From positions 1 through 59,289 of the forward strand of contig NZ_CAKKLY010000029.1 in assembly GCF_918698095.1 (NCBI RefSeq): a DNA stretch of 59,289 bases. The letters are read 5' to 3'. The translations under genes were made by a program, and so were the position numbers. The notes under the pieces are model-generated. The model made no database searches and was not told the DNA's origin. It saw only the letters and a list, made by a program, of their open reading frames with translations. This document shows positions 18,196 through 29,244 of this stretch, in pieces (within the stretch, counting starts at the first letter, position 1; every line of letters begins with the position of its first letter). This DNA is from Arthrobacter sp. Bi83. Lineage in GTDB: Bacteria; Actinomycetota; Actinomycetes; Actinomycetales; Micrococcaceae.

Positions 18196-18591
18196 ACTGT
18201 TCTCCTTAGCGTGGCGGCACCCGAGCGGCTGTCAATGCAGGGCGACACCTAACGGCCGGCGGGCCGGACCTCAAGCGGCCAGGCTGCCTCCGACCTATGT
18301 CACGAGTCCTTCTCAGCCTAGCCAAGTGCATGGATGATCACTAGCTGACGGGCCGCGGCGGGGTGCCTGCGGAATGACCGCGAGGGGACCACTCGTCGCT
18401 AAATCTGCACCGCTCACTGTTCACTGTGTGACGCGGCACACGTTGTCACAGCAGGAAGCGCTAGGCTGATTTCGGAACAGCTCTTTGCGGTACGTCCGTG
18501 ATCTGCCGCCGCCCGATGCCGCGCTCCGCGGCTGGGTGCGGCGATGACGGCGCAGCCGCGCGGCAAAGATCTACGAATGATGAGGTTCACC
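18196..18591. other. Divergent intergenic region upstream of acs
   Basis: 396 bp between the membrane protein gene and acs with no supported gene. It holds the divergent promoters and the Crp/GlxR-like site listed separately. The frame of acs is open from 18544, but the extra N-terminal residues do not look like Acs. Confidence 0.6.
18425..18440. promoter_or_regulatory. Candidate Crp/GlxR operator upstream of acs
   Basis: TGTG-N8-CACA (TGTGTGACGCGGCACA), 152 bp before the acs ATG, fits the outer bases of the Crp/GlxR consensus TGTGA-N6-TCACA. An overlapping wider symmetry, TGTGAC-N12-GTCACA, spans 18427-18450. A Crp/GlxR-type protein is encoded at 36008-36685. Confidence 0.45.
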
Positions 18592-20589
<1,998 letters not shown>

Positions 20590-20605
20590 TCACAAATCCG
20601 CACTT

Positions 20606-20647
20606 GCAGGGCCTGTCCGCACCGGCGGACAGGCCCTGCTGGTTTTT
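20606..20647 (+). terminator. Rho-independent terminator after acs
   Basis: A perfect 15-bp stem (20606-20620 with 20625-20639) with loop ACCG is followed by TGGTTTTT. It closes the acs transcript 17 bp after the stop. Confidence 0.92.
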
Positions 20648-20650
20648 GCG

Positions 20651-20728
20651 ACAACACGAATGTTGTTTTCCGATCTTTCCTGTTCCCTTTTGAGAGGTTA
20701 TAGTCTGTCGTATGTGAGGTGTCTCACA
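20651..20728. promoter_or_regulatory. Promoter/operator region of the first sugar ABC operon
   Basis: Two inverted repeats are visible: ACAACA-CGAA-TGTTGT at 20651-20666 and TGTGAG-GTGT-CTCACA at 20713-20728. A -10-like TATAGT (20699-20704) lies between them without a clear -35. The DeoR-type regulator encoded at the end of the operon is the natural candidate to bind here; this is inference from position. Confidence 0.4.
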
Positions 20729-20754
20729 CGCAGCTGAATTTCAAAGGAGAGATC

Positions 20755-22065
20755 ATGGCAGCACATCCGGAGCAGTCCGCAGCCGCCGGCCCGGGCCGGC
20801 GCACAATCCTCAAAACCATGGGAGTCGGAGCTGCCGGAGTGGCGGGCATTCCGTTCCTGGCCGCCTGCACCGGGGGGAGCGGCCCCTCCAGCGGAGGCAC
20901 GGAATCGTCAGGGCTCACCTTCGGATCAGGTTCCTCGGACGAGGTGCCCAAGAAGGCGTACGAAGCGGTCACGGATGCCTTTACCAAGAAGACCGGCAAG
21001 AAAGTCTCCACGAACGTGGTGCCGCACAACGATTTCCAGAACAAGATCAATTCCTACCTCCAGGGCTCACCGGACGATACCTTCACGTGGTTCGCCGGCT
21101 ACCGGATGCAGTTCTACGCAAGCAAAGGACTCCTCGCGCCCGTGGACGACGTGTGGGAAAAGATCGGCGGCAACTTCTCGGATGCCCTGAAGAATGCGTC
21201 CACCGGCCCGGACGGCAAGATGTACTTCGTTCCCAACTACAACTACCCGTGGGGTTTCTTCTACCGGAAGAGCCTTTGGGCGGAGAAGGGCTACGAGGTT
21301 CCGGCGACTTTTGATGCCCTGAAGGCCCTCGCCACCAAGATGAAGGCGGACGGCATCATCCCCATCGGCTTCGCTGACAAGGACGGCTGGCCGGCCATGG
21401 GCACGTTCGACTACATCAACATGCGCCTCAACGGCTACCAATTCCATGTGGACCTCTGCTCGCACAAGGAATCCTGGGATCAGAAGAAGGTGACCGATGT
21501 CTTCGACACCTGGTCCGCGCTCCTGCCGTTCCAGGATCCGGCCGCACTGGGCCAGACCTGGCAGGACGCCGCCAAGGCCCTGGCAGCCAAGAAGACCGGC
21601 ATGTACCTGCTCGGGTCCTTCGTCACCCAGCAGTTCACGGATCCCGCCGTGCTGAAGGACATCGATTTCTTCCCGTTCCCTGAGATCGCCGCCGAGGGCC
21701 GGGACGCCGTCGAGGCCCCCATCGATGGTTTACTGCTGTCCAAGAAGGGCGGCGAGAACTCTGCGGCGCGCCAGTTCATGGAGTTCATGGGCACGGCCGA
21801 GGCCCAGGACGCCTATGCCGCGGTGGATTCATCCAACATCGCCACGGCGAAGGGCACCGACGCTTCCAAGTTCACCGACCTTAATAAGAAGTGTGCCGAG
21901 ACCATCGCCAACGCGAAGTCCATCAGCCAGTTCTTCGACCGCGACGCCCTTCCCGCCATGGCCAACAATGTGATGATCCCCGCCCTGCAGACCTTCATTA
22001 AGGACGGCAAGATGGACGTCAAAAACCTTGAGGCCCAGGCCAAGACGCTGTACGCAGCCCAATAG
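20755..22065 (+). CDS. Sugar ABC transporter substrate-binding lipoprotein (Tat-type signal)
   Basis: 436 aa family 1 extracellular solute-binding protein. The N terminus GRRTILKTMG has a twin-arginine pattern, then a hydrophobic stretch and a lipobox LAAC, so it appears to be a Tat-exported lipoprotein. The start is fixed by AAAGGAGAG eight bases upstream. The body has typical binding-protein features (AYEAVTDAFTKKTGKKV; WFAGYRMQFYASKGLLAP). The sugar cannot be read from sequence. It is followed 16 bp later by two permease genes; no ATPase gene is present. Confidence 0.88.
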   Translation: MAAHPEQSAAAGPGRRTILKTMGVGAAGVAGIPFLAACTGGSGPSSGGTESSGLTFGSGSSDEVPKKAYEAVTDAFTKKTGKKVSTNVVPHNDFQNKINSYLQGSPDDTFTWFAGYRMQFYASKGLLAPVDDVWEKIGGNFSDALKNASTGPDGKMYFVPNYNYPWGFFYRKSLWAEKGYEVPATFDALKALATKMKADGIIPIGFADKDGWPAMGTFDYINMRLNGYQFHVDLCSHKESWDQKKVTDVFDTWSALLPFQDPAALGQTWQDAAKALAAKKTGMYLLGSFVTQQFTDPAVLKDIDFFPFPEIAAEGRDAVEAPIDGLLLSKKGGENSAARQFMEFMGTAEAQDAYAAVDSSNIATAKGTDASKFTDLNKKCAETIANAKSISQFFDRDALPAMANNVMIPALQTFIKDGKMDVKNLEAQAKTLYAAQ

Positions 22066-22081
22066 CAGGTCGGGGACTCCC

Positions 22082-23053
22082 ATGAGCACTACAGCAAGAG
22101 ACCTGGTTCCACCGGAATCCAGGGCACCGTCCGGGGCGCCGGCCAAACGGGTCAGGAGCGGCAAGGTCCGCAGGCTTTCCCGGCGCGACAAAATCGTCCT
22201 GACCCTCATGGTCGGCATTCCCACGCTCATCCAGCTGGTGTTCATCTGGCTGCCAACCCTGTTGTCGATCGGTCTCAGCTTCACCCGCTGGAACGGGCTG
22301 GCACTGACGGACATCCGGCCGGCCGGCGCCGCGAACTACCAGTACATCTCCCAGGACTACCCTCCGTTCTGGCCCGCCATGCAGCACAACGTGCTCTGGC
22401 TGGGTTTCCTGGCGCTGGTGGCCACCCCACTGGGACTGTTGCTGGCGGTGCTGCTTGATCAGAAGATCCGCGGAAGCAAGATCTACCAGAGCATTTTCTT
22501 CGCTCCGGTGATGCTCTCCCTTGCACTGATCGGCATCATCTGGCAGCTCTTCTACCAGCGGGACAACGGCCTGCTGAACTTCGTGCTGGGCACGTCGGGC
22601 ACTCCGCAGGCCGTTGACTGGTTCGGTGATTCCTCCGTGAACATCTGGGCGGCCCTGATCGCGGCCACATGGCGGCATGCGGGCTACGTCATGCTGCTCT
22701 ACCTGGCCGGCCTCAAGGGTGTCGACCCCACCCTCAAGGAGGCAGCAGCCATCGACGGGGCCAATGCGGGCCAGACGTTTTTCCGCGTCGTCTTCCCTGC
22801 CATGCGGCCCATCAACATCGTGATCGTCGTGATCACCATTATTGAATCGTTGCGGGCCTTCGATGTTGTCTACGTCATCAACCGCGGCACCAACGGCCTC
22901 GAGCTCATCAGTGCCCTGGTGATCCAGAACCTCGTGGGCGAGGGGCAGGTGATCGGCGTCGGATCGGCCCTCGCCGTCGTTCTGCTGGTCATTTCCCTGG
23001 TCCCGATCGTCTTCTACCTCAGCCGCACCTTCGGCAAGGAGAACAAAGCATGA
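22082..23053 (+). CDS. Sugar ABC transporter permease (MalF-like)
   Basis: 323 aa. Six or so membrane helices follow a basic cytoplasmic N terminus. The EAA loop that docks the ATPase is EAAAIDGANAGQTFFRVVFPAMRP. It pairs with the next permease and the preceding binding protein. The ATG at 22082 gives MSTTARDLV; the longer frame overlaps the upstream gene. The stop overlaps the next start (ATGA, 23050-23053). Confidence 0.9.
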   Translation: MSTTARDLVPPESRAPSGAPAKRVRSGKVRRLSRRDKIVLTLMVGIPTLIQLVFIWLPTLLSIGLSFTRWNGLALTDIRPAGAANYQYISQDYPPFWPAMQHNVLWLGFLALVATPLGLLLAVLLDQKIRGSKIYQSIFFAPVMLSLALIGIIWQLFYQRDNGLLNFVLGTSGTPQAVDWFGDSSVNIWAALIAATWRHAGYVMLLYLAGLKGVDPTLKEAAAIDGANAGQTFFRVVFPAMRPINIVIVVITIIESLRAFDVVYVINRGTNGLELISALVIQNLVGEGQVIGVGSALAVVLLVISLVPIVFYLSRTFGKENKA

Positions 23054-23961
23054 GCACCACAGCCACCCGCGCAGGCCTTCCAGCTGCGGAGGCGCACCGT
23101 TCCGGCAGCAAGCCGAAACGCCATTACGGCACGCACATCTTCCTCTCGGCCATGGCCGTTATGTGGCTCGTCCCGCTGGGATGGGCGCTCTTCACGGCCC
23201 TGCGGCCCATCGCCTCGACCAATGAACACGGCTACTTCAGCTTTGCCGGGGACTTCAACTTCGACAACTTCGTCCAGGCCTGGACGCAGGGCGGCTTTGC
23301 CAAGTACTTCTGGAACTCAGTGATCATCTCCGTTCCGGCCGTGCTGCTGGTCCTGTTCCTGGCGTCCATGATGGCATTCGCCGTGAGCCGGGTGAGCTGG
23401 AAGTTCAACGTCACGCTCCTCATCATGTTCACCGCCGGCAACCTGCTGCCGCCCCAGGTGCTGGCGGCACCGCTGTTCGAGATGGCCAAGCATTTCGAGG
23501 TGCCGTATGCCTTCAGTGATTCCGGCAACATGCTCAACACCTACATCGTGGTCATTGCTGTGAACACTGCATTCCAGATGGGCTTCTGCACGTTTGTGTT
23601 GTCGAATTACATGAAAGCCTTGTCCGCTGACCTGACCGAGGCTGCGCTCGTGGACGGGGCAGGAATCTGGCGGCAGTACCGGGAGATCATCATGCCGCTG
23701 TGCCGCCCGGCCTTCGCTGCCCTCGGTACGCTGGAAGTCATCTTCATCTACAACGACTACTTCTGGCCGCTCATTTTCATCCAGAGCGGGGACCGGCTTC
23801 CCGTCACCACGGCCATCAACAACCTCCAGGGCGAGTTCCTGAACAACTACAACCTCCTGGCGGCCGGAGCTGTGATCACTGTGATACCGACGCTGATCGT
23901 CTACCTGCTCCTGCAGCGGCAGTTTGTTGCGGGCCTGACTCTTGGTTCCAGCAAGGGGTAG
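23050..23961 (+). CDS. Sugar ABC transporter permease (MalG-like)
   Basis: 303 aa. Six predicted helices, starting with FLSAMAVMWLVPLGWALFTAL. The EAA loop is EAALVDGAGIWRQYREIIMPLCRP. It is the second half of the channel and is translationally coupled to the preceding permease. A short gap leads to the DeoR regulator in the same direction, suggesting one transcript. Confidence 0.9.
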   Translation: MSTTATRAGLPAAEAHRSGSKPKRHYGTHIFLSAMAVMWLVPLGWALFTALRPIASTNEHGYFSFAGDFNFDNFVQAWTQGGFAKYFWNSVIISVPAVLLVLFLASMMAFAVSRVSWKFNVTLLIMFTAGNLLPPQVLAAPLFEMAKHFEVPYAFSDSGNMLNTYIVVIAVNTAFQMGFCTFVLSNYMKALSADLTEAALVDGAGIWRQYREIIMPLCRPAFAALGTLEVIFIYNDYFWPLIFIQSGDRLPVTTAINNLQGEFLNNYNLLAAGAVITVIPTLIVYLLLQRQFVAGLTLGSSKG

Positions 23962-24017
23962 GCGAAGATGGGCACTAGCAGTCGAGCTTGCCGCTTTCCC
24001 CGATTGAGAGGTTCCTG

Positions 24018-24800
24018 ATGCTTCCCGCCGCCCGTCACCAGTCCATAGTGGACGCAGTCCAGCGAGAGCGGGTGGTCCGGGTTTCAGATCTGGCCCAGCA
24101 GCTGGGCGTGTCCCTCATGACTGTGCGGCGGGACATCGAAATGCTCGAGGAAAGCGGGCAGGTGGAGCGCATTCACGGCGGCGCCAAGCTGCCCGGCGAC
24201 GCCAGCACGCACGAGCCCGGCTTCGAACTGAAGTCCACGCAGCTTACTGCCCAGAAACGGGCCATTGCCGTGGAGGCCGCAACACTGGTGCATGAGGGCA
24301 TGGCCGTGGCCCTCAGCGCCGGCACCACAACGTGGGCACTGGCCAAGGAACTCGTGAACGGGCCGCGCATAACGGTGGTGACCAACTCCATCCGGATCGC
24401 CGACCTCTTTCATCATGGACCCGCGTCCGGTGCCGCACGCTACAGCTCCACCGTGATCCTGGTCGGAGGCGAACGCACGCCGTCGGACGCCCTGGTGGGG
24501 CCCATCGCCACGGCAGCGCTCAGGCAGCTGCACCTGGACCTGTTGTTCCTCGGCGTGCACGGCATGGACGCCGAGGCCGGCTTTACCACCCCCAACCTGC
24601 TCGAGGCCGAAACCGACCGGGCCTTTGTGGCCGCATCACGAAAGGTGGTGGTCCTCGCGGACCACACGAAGTGGGGCACGCAGGGCATCAGTACCATCGC
24701 CGAACTCGAGGAAGCCGACGAGGTGATCAGCGATTCGGGCCTTTCCGGCGAGGCCCAGCGGATTCTCCGGGACCGGGTGAGCAGGTTGCGGCTCGTTTAG
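24018..24800 (+). CDS. DeoR family transcriptional regulator
   Basis: 260 aa from the ATG at 24018 (GAGAGG upstream); an ATG at 23988 is weaker. The N-terminal HTH is QSIVDAVQRERVVRVSDLAQ with the DeoR signature SLMTVRRDIEMLEESGQVERIHGGA. The C-terminal sugar-phosphate sensing domain includes ALSAGTTTWALA and LGVHGMDAEAGFTTP. It probably represses the upstream transporter operon in response to a phosphorylated sugar. It converges on the lacI-type gene with about 50 bp between stops. Confidence 0.9.
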   Translation: MLPAARHQSIVDAVQRERVVRVSDLAQQLGVSLMTVRRDIEMLEESGQVERIHGGAKLPGDASTHEPGFELKSTQLTAQKRAIAVEAATLVHEGMAVALSAGTTTWALAKELVNGPRITVVTNSIRIADLFHHGPASGAARYSSTVILVGGERTPSDALVGPIATAALRQLHLDLLFLGVHGMDAEAGFTTPNLLEAETDRAFVAASRKVVVLADHTKWGTQGISTIAELEEADEVISDSGLSGEAQRILRDRVSRLRLV

Positions 24801-24852
24801 GTTGCCATCCCGGCTGCGGCCTGACGCAGCGGGAACTCCGCCTGAACTTCCC

Positions 24853-25881
24853 TCAGCCGCAGCCGCAGGATTGCCTGACCAGCAGTCGCGTCGGGAAGAT
24901 GCGGTGCTGCGCGGGTTCGGCACGGTCAGCGCCGACGAGCGCGCGCACCGCGGCCTCCGCCATTGCCCGCACCGGCTGTTCCACAGTGGTTAGCGGCGGC
25001 CACGAATACTCCGCCTCCAGCGAGCCGTCGAAAGATGCCAGTGCCACGTCGCCGGGCACTGACAGTCCCGCTTCGTGAAGGGCCCGGATAATGCCGATCG
25101 CCTGCATATCGGAGCTGGCAAAGATGGCAGTGGGCCGGTTGCCCGTCCCCAGGAGGCGCTTGCCGGCCGCGTAACCGCCGACCCGGGTGAACTCGCTGCG
25201 CGCTATCGGCCCTTCCGGCAGACCGGCGTCCTTGAGGGCCTGCAGCCACCCATCTTCACGGGCATCCCCTTCATTGCCGGTGGTGGTACCCATGGCCAGG
25301 CCGATGTTGGTGTGGCCGTGCCAGATAAGGTGCTCCACCGCCGTGCGGGCTCCTTCGGCCAGGTCCACACCCACAGTGGTGAAGCCTGCGGACCTCTCGC
25401 TGTGGCTGAGCAGCACGGACGGTATCTCCGCAGCCTGCAGGTCAGTCAGATCCGGATCCAGCAGCACACTCGCCAGCACCACGCCATCCACTTGCCTGGC
25501 GGCCAGGTTGCGGATGTTCCTCCGCTCCTTGGCGAGGTTGCCGTCCGAATTCGTTAGGAACAGCGCGAAGCCCAGCTCTGCCGCCGCGTCCTCCACTGCA
25601 TGGGCCAGCATCGAGAAGAAGGGGTTGCTGTTATCGGGGATGATCAGGCCTATTGTCTCCGTTGAGCCCAGCTTGAGCGCACGGGCTGCGGCGTTCGGCC
25701 GGTAGCCAAGCAGGCGGATGGCGTCCTGGACCTTGGCCTCCGTGGCCGGCGCAACCTTCTTGGGCCCACCATTGACAACGTAACTGACGACGGCGGTGCT
25801 CACCCCGGCGTACCGGGCAACATCCTTGCGGGTCACCTGGGTACGGGGGGCGGGCACTGCCGGGGTGGTCATAGTGTCCAT
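24853..25881 (-). CDS. LacI family transcriptional regulator
   Basis: 342 aa. The HTH TRKDVARYAGVSTAVVSYVVNGG occupies about residues 17-39, followed by a hinge helix (PNAAARALKLGSTE) and a periplasmic-binding-like sensor domain. The C terminus ends in SCGCG. It lies 5 bp behind the Gfo/Idh/MocA gene and is probably co-transcribed, divergent from the alpha-galactoside-type transporter operon. LacI proteins bind palindromes with a central CG; two such sites occur in the divergent promoter region. Confidence 0.92.
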   Translation of the reverse strand: MDTMTTPAVPAPRTQVTRKDVARYAGVSTAVVSYVVNGGPKKVAPATEAKVQDAIRLLGYRPNAAARALKLGSTETIGLIIPDNSNPFFSMLAHAVEDAAAELGFALFLTNSDGNLAKERRNIRNLAARQVDGVVLASVLLDPDLTDLQAAEIPSVLLSHSERSAGFTTVGVDLAEGARTAVEHLIWHGHTNIGLAMGTTTGNEGDAREDGWLQALKDAGLPEGPIARSEFTRVGGYAAGKRLLGTGNRPTAIFASSDMQAIGIIRALHEAGLSVPGDVALASFDGSLEAEYSWPPLTTVEQPVRAMAEAAVRALVGADRAEPAQHRIFPTRLLVRQSCGCG

Positions 25882-25886
25882 GCTAG

Positions 25887-27089
25887 CTACAGCGACGCCG
25901 GGGCATCGCCGAAATCTCGGATGATCAGGCGTTCGCCGCCGCGGAGGGCGGACTCGTGGGCCACGATGCCCGGCAGCGTGAACCGTGCCGCGGTCCAGGC
26001 GTTGACCGCCGGAAGCGTGCGGTTGTTGACCGCCGTGACGAAGTCATCCACAAGGAAGTGGTGGCTGCCCTCGTGTCCGTTCGGGGCTCCCCGGAATTCT
26101 TCGGGGAGACGCTCGCTGTCGTGGACGGGTGCAAGACCCGACACGAAGGCATCACGGAGTTCAGGTGCCACATTGGCCAGCGATGGATCATCGAGGGACA
26201 TGCTGGGCCTTGACTCCATCTGCTCCGAAATGTCGTGGACGTTGGCCTTGTCCTGCCAGACCGTGACCTTGGCCAGCTGCTCAAAGCTGGCCTCCGTGCC
26301 GAAGAACCTGAACCGGGACTCGCGGATGTGGGACGGGTATCCCACGCGGCGCATCTCGTTGGTTCGCATCACACCGCCGTCGTTCAGTTCAAACAGTGCC
26401 GTGGCGTTGGAAAAGTCATTGCCGAACATGCTGACGTCCCGGTCGAACACTCCGTCCTGCCGGTCATCCCTCACACCCACGCAGCTGACACTGACAGCGT
26501 GCGTCGGCACCGCGCCCAGCACCCCTCCAATGGCGTGCGTCGGGTACAGCATGGGCGGATAGCTGGCCGTCTCCTTCCAGCGCTCGCCCCCGCTGTACTG
26601 GTAGGCGTCGTAGAAGCCCAGATCCATGTCGTGGACGTAATCGCCCTCCGTGTAGAACACCCGGCCGAATTTTCCGGCCGCATGCTGCTTCCGGGCGTAG
26701 ACGGTGGCCGGGTTGTAGTAACTGGTCTCACCCATCATGTAGACGTTCCGGGTCTCCCTCACGGCTTCGATAATGCGGGCGATCTCCTCCTCGGAAATCG
26801 CCATGGGCACCGCCGAGTACACGTGCTTGCCGGCCCGGAGGGCCCGCTCCACGAGGGGACCGTGCGTCCAGCGCTGCGTGAAGATGGCGACGGCGTCGAC
26901 GTCGGAGGCTAGGAGATCCTCGAAGCTCGCCACGGAACCTGCCAGGCCGTAGTGCTCGATTGCTTCTGCCGCCCGTTCCGGCCGCTCATCCACCACATAG
27001 ACCTTGCTCACGCCCGGGTGCAGGTTGAAGAGGTGGGCGAACTGGCCGCCGAACTGGCCTACGCCAACTACTCCGATTGAAAACGTCAT
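25887..27089 (-). CDS. Gfo/Idh/MocA family oxidoreductase
   Basis: 400 aa NAD(P)-dependent sugar dehydrogenase-like protein. The N-terminal Rossmann motif is IGVVGVGQFGGQFAHLF, the EKP-like region reads SAVPMAISEEEIA (the usual Lys is not evident), and a C-terminal alpha/beta domain follows. The substrate may be a sugar or glycoside imported by the divergent operon; some relatives work as NAD-dependent glycosidases. It has AGAGG upstream and leads the lacI gene. Confidence 0.88.
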   Translation of the reverse strand: MTFSIGVVGVGQFGGQFAHLFNLHPGVSKVYVVDERPERAAEAIEHYGLAGSVASFEDLLASDVDAVAIFTQRWTHGPLVERALRAGKHVYSAVPMAISEEEIARIIEAVRETRNVYMMGETSYYNPATVYARKQHAAGKFGRVFYTEGDYVHDMDLGFYDAYQYSGGERWKETASYPPMLYPTHAIGGVLGAVPTHAVSVSCVGVRDDRQDGVFDRDVSMFGNDFSNATALFELNDGGVMRTNEMRRVGYPSHIRESRFRFFGTEASFEQLAKVTVWQDKANVHDISEQMESRPSMSLDDPSLANVAPELRDAFVSGLAPVHDSERLPEEFRGAPNGHEGSHHFLVDDFVTAVNNRTLPAVNAWTAARFTLPGIVAHESALRGGERLIIRDFGDAPASL

Positions 27090-27174
27090 TGTTTGGTGCC
27101 TCTCAAGGTGGTGGAACTGGCATCCGTTGGGCTGACAAAGGTCCCGCCGGGGGTTGCGCTCAGTCTTACACCGG

Positions 27175-27192
27175 AATCTACTCGAGTCAACG
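27175..27192. promoter_or_regulatory. Second, weaker LacI-type operator candidate
   Basis: AATCTACTCGAGTCAACG shares its left half and central CG with the site at 27251-27268, but its right half is degenerate. The two centres are 76 bp apart, about seven helical turns, which would allow looping. It overlaps another inverted repeat, CAACGT-CTTCA-ACGTTG, at 27188-27204. Confidence 0.45.
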
Positions 27193-27250
27193 TCTTCAAC
27201 GTTGCAGAAGAAATTCCCCGAGAAATCCTCAGATTTAACTTGTTCTCCGA

Positions 27251-27268
27251 AATCTACTCGTGTAGATT
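27251..27268. promoter_or_regulatory. LacI-type operator upstream of the permease operon
   Basis: AATCTACTCGTGTAGATT is an 18-bp palindrome with one mismatch and a central CG, the form expected for LacI-family operators. It lies 43 bp before the first permease ATG and between that gene and the divergent Gfo/Idh/MocA-lacI operon. Confidence 0.65.
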
Positions 27269-27310
27269 CAGTGGCGATTGTTAGTCACATCACACACTCA
27301 GGAAGGGTCG

Positions 27311-28258
27311 ATGATGACCACCCTTACCAAGAATCCGCCCGCTGCAGCGCACAAGGCGCCGCAGCGTTCCAACCGGGGCCGTGGCATGGCAAAGCTGGGC
27401 GACCTCAGGATTGCGCTGCTGTTCATCCTTCCGGCGATGATCGGCTTCGTTGCTTTTTTCCTGGTGCCGACCATCCGGGGCATCTACTTGAGCTTCACCG
27501 AGTACAGCGTGCTGGGCGAACCGGAGTGGATCGGCCTTAAGAACTACACGTCGATTTTTGCGGACGAGCTCTTCTGGAACGCCATGGCGGTGACCGTCCA
27601 GTACGTCGCAATCAACATCGGCCTGCAGACAGTCATTGCGCTCGGCCTGGCGCTGCTGATGCACCGCGTGGCAAAGTCCACGTTCGTCCGCGGCGCGTTG
27701 CTGCTTCCGTTCCTGGTAGCCAACGTGATCGTTGCCCTGCTGTGGTTCTGGATGCTCGATTACCAGCTGGGTATCGTGAACGAGATCATCAACTGGATGG
27801 GCCTTCCCCGCATTGCCTTCTTCGGTAGTGAGCAGTGGGCCATCCCCACTATCGCCTTCGTCAACGTCTGGCGCCACATGGGCTACACCGCCCTGCTGAT
27901 CTTCGCCGGTCTCCAGTCCATTCCCAACCACGTTTACGAGGTCGCCTCGCTGGACGGCGCCTCGCCGACCAGGACGTTCTGGAGCATCACCATGCCGCTC
28001 CTGCGCCCGGTCCTGGCACTGGTCCTGGTGGTCACCGTCATCGGATCGTTCCAGGTCTTCGACACCGTCGCGGTCACCACCGGCGGCGGTCCGGTCAACG
28101 CCTCGCGCGTCATCCAGATGTACATCTACCAAAAAGCCTTCGGCGAATCGGACTTCGGGTACGCCTCCGCCCTGTCCGTCATTCTCTTCGTGATCCTCGC
28201 ACTCGTGGCCTTCATCCAGATGAAGTTCCTCAAGGGCAACGAATCGGATCTGGACTAA
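27311..28258 (+). CDS. Sugar ABC transporter permease (MalF-like)
   Basis: 315 aa. The start is ATGATG with GGAAGGG just upstream; the second ATG (27314) is equally possible. Helices begin with IALLFILPAMIGFVAFFLVP. The EAA loop is EVASLDGASPTRTFWSITMPLLRP. First gene of the operon permease-permease-binding protein-alpha-galactosidase, under the divergent LacI-type control region. Confidence 0.9.
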   Translation: MMTTLTKNPPAAAHKAPQRSNRGRGMAKLGDLRIALLFILPAMIGFVAFFLVPTIRGIYLSFTEYSVLGEPEWIGLKNYTSIFADELFWNAMAVTVQYVAINIGLQTVIALGLALLMHRVAKSTFVRGALLLPFLVANVIVALLWFWMLDYQLGIVNEIINWMGLPRIAFFGSEQWAIPTIAFVNVWRHMGYTALLIFAGLQSIPNHVYEVASLDGASPTRTFWSITMPLLRPVLALVLVVTVIGSFQVFDTVAVTTGGGPVNASRVIQMYIYQKAFGESDFGYASALSVILFVILALVAFIQMKFLKGNESDLD

Positions 28259-28270
28259 GGAATCCCTGCC

Positions 28271-29173
28271 ATGACCACTCAAACACTCGCCCCCCGCAAG
28301 CCCATCAACTGGCGCCGCGCAGGCGCCTGGACGCTCGTCGCCCTGGCGCTCATCGTCACCATCGTCCCGTTCCTGTGGATGCTCCGGACGGCCCTGTCCA
28401 GCAACCACTCGCTCGCCTCCAACGCTGCGAACCTCCTTCCGGCCGACTTCAGCTGGGGCGCTTTCAAGCGGGTCTTTGGAATGCAGTCCGCAGAAGAGGC
28501 CATTGCCGAAGGAGGCTCCGGGGCCGACATTAACTTCTGGCTCTACCTCCGCAACTCCATTATCTTTTCGACCGTGACCACGGCCGGCCAGGTCTTCTTC
28601 AGCGCCATGGCCGCCTACGCTTTCTCCCGGCTCCGCTGGCCGGGACGGAACCTGGTGTTCGGCCTGTTCCTCGCCACGATGATGGTGCCGCCGATCTTCA
28701 CCGCGCTGCCGAACTTCCTCATGATCAAGAACCTGGGTCTGCTGAACACGTTCGCCGGCCTGGCCCTGCCGTTCCTGTTCATGACCCCCTTTGCGATCTT
28801 CTTCCTGCGGCAGTTCTTCCTGAACATGTCCCGTGAGGTCGAGGAGGCAGCGATGCTCGACGGTGCGAAGCACCTGCGCATCTTCTTCCAGATCGTGCTG
28901 CCCAACGCCGCAGCACCGCTGGCCACGCTCGCGTTCCTGACGTTCGTGGGCCAGTGGAACGAATACTTCTGGCCACTGCTGGTGGGCCAGGACGAGAACG
29001 TCCGTGTCCTGACCGTGGGCCTGGGCGTCTTCAAGTCCCAGTCCCCGCAGGGCGCCCCGGACTGGGCCGGACTCATGGCCGGCACCATCGTCGCCGCCCT
29101 GCCGGTACTGCTGCTCTTCTTGGCCTTCGGCAAGAGAGTGGTCAACTCCATCGGCTTCTCCGGCATCAAGTGA
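28271..29173 (+). CDS. Sugar ABC transporter permease (MalG-like)
   Basis: 300 aa, 12 bp after the preceding permease. Predicted helices start with AWTLVALALIVTIVPFLWML, and the EAA loop is EEAAMLDGAKHLRIFFQIVLP. It should form the transmembrane channel with the preceding gene product. Confidence 0.9.
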   Translation: MTTQTLAPRKPINWRRAGAWTLVALALIVTIVPFLWMLRTALSSNHSLASNAANLLPADFSWGAFKRVFGMQSAEEAIAEGGSGADINFWLYLRNSIIFSTVTTAGQVFFSAMAAYAFSRLRWPGRNLVFGLFLATMMVPPIFTALPNFLMIKNLGLLNTFAGLALPFLFMTPFAIFFLRQFFLNMSREVEEAAMLDGAKHLRIFFQIVLPNAAAPLATLAFLTFVGQWNEYFWPLLVGQDENVRVLTVGLGVFKSQSPQGAPDWAGLMAGTIVAALPVLLLFLAFGKRVVNSIGFSGIK

Positions 29174-29244
29174 AGCCTCTCCCACCAAACTCAGCCCAAA
29201 CCGCCGCTCCCGGCAATCCACGCACCACCCACGAAAGGTCCATC

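Noticed and set aside
27290..29221. Long open frame antisense to the two permeases
   Set aside because: Its composition (rich in His, Asp, Gln, Glu and Gly) is typical of the reverse complement of membrane-protein genes.
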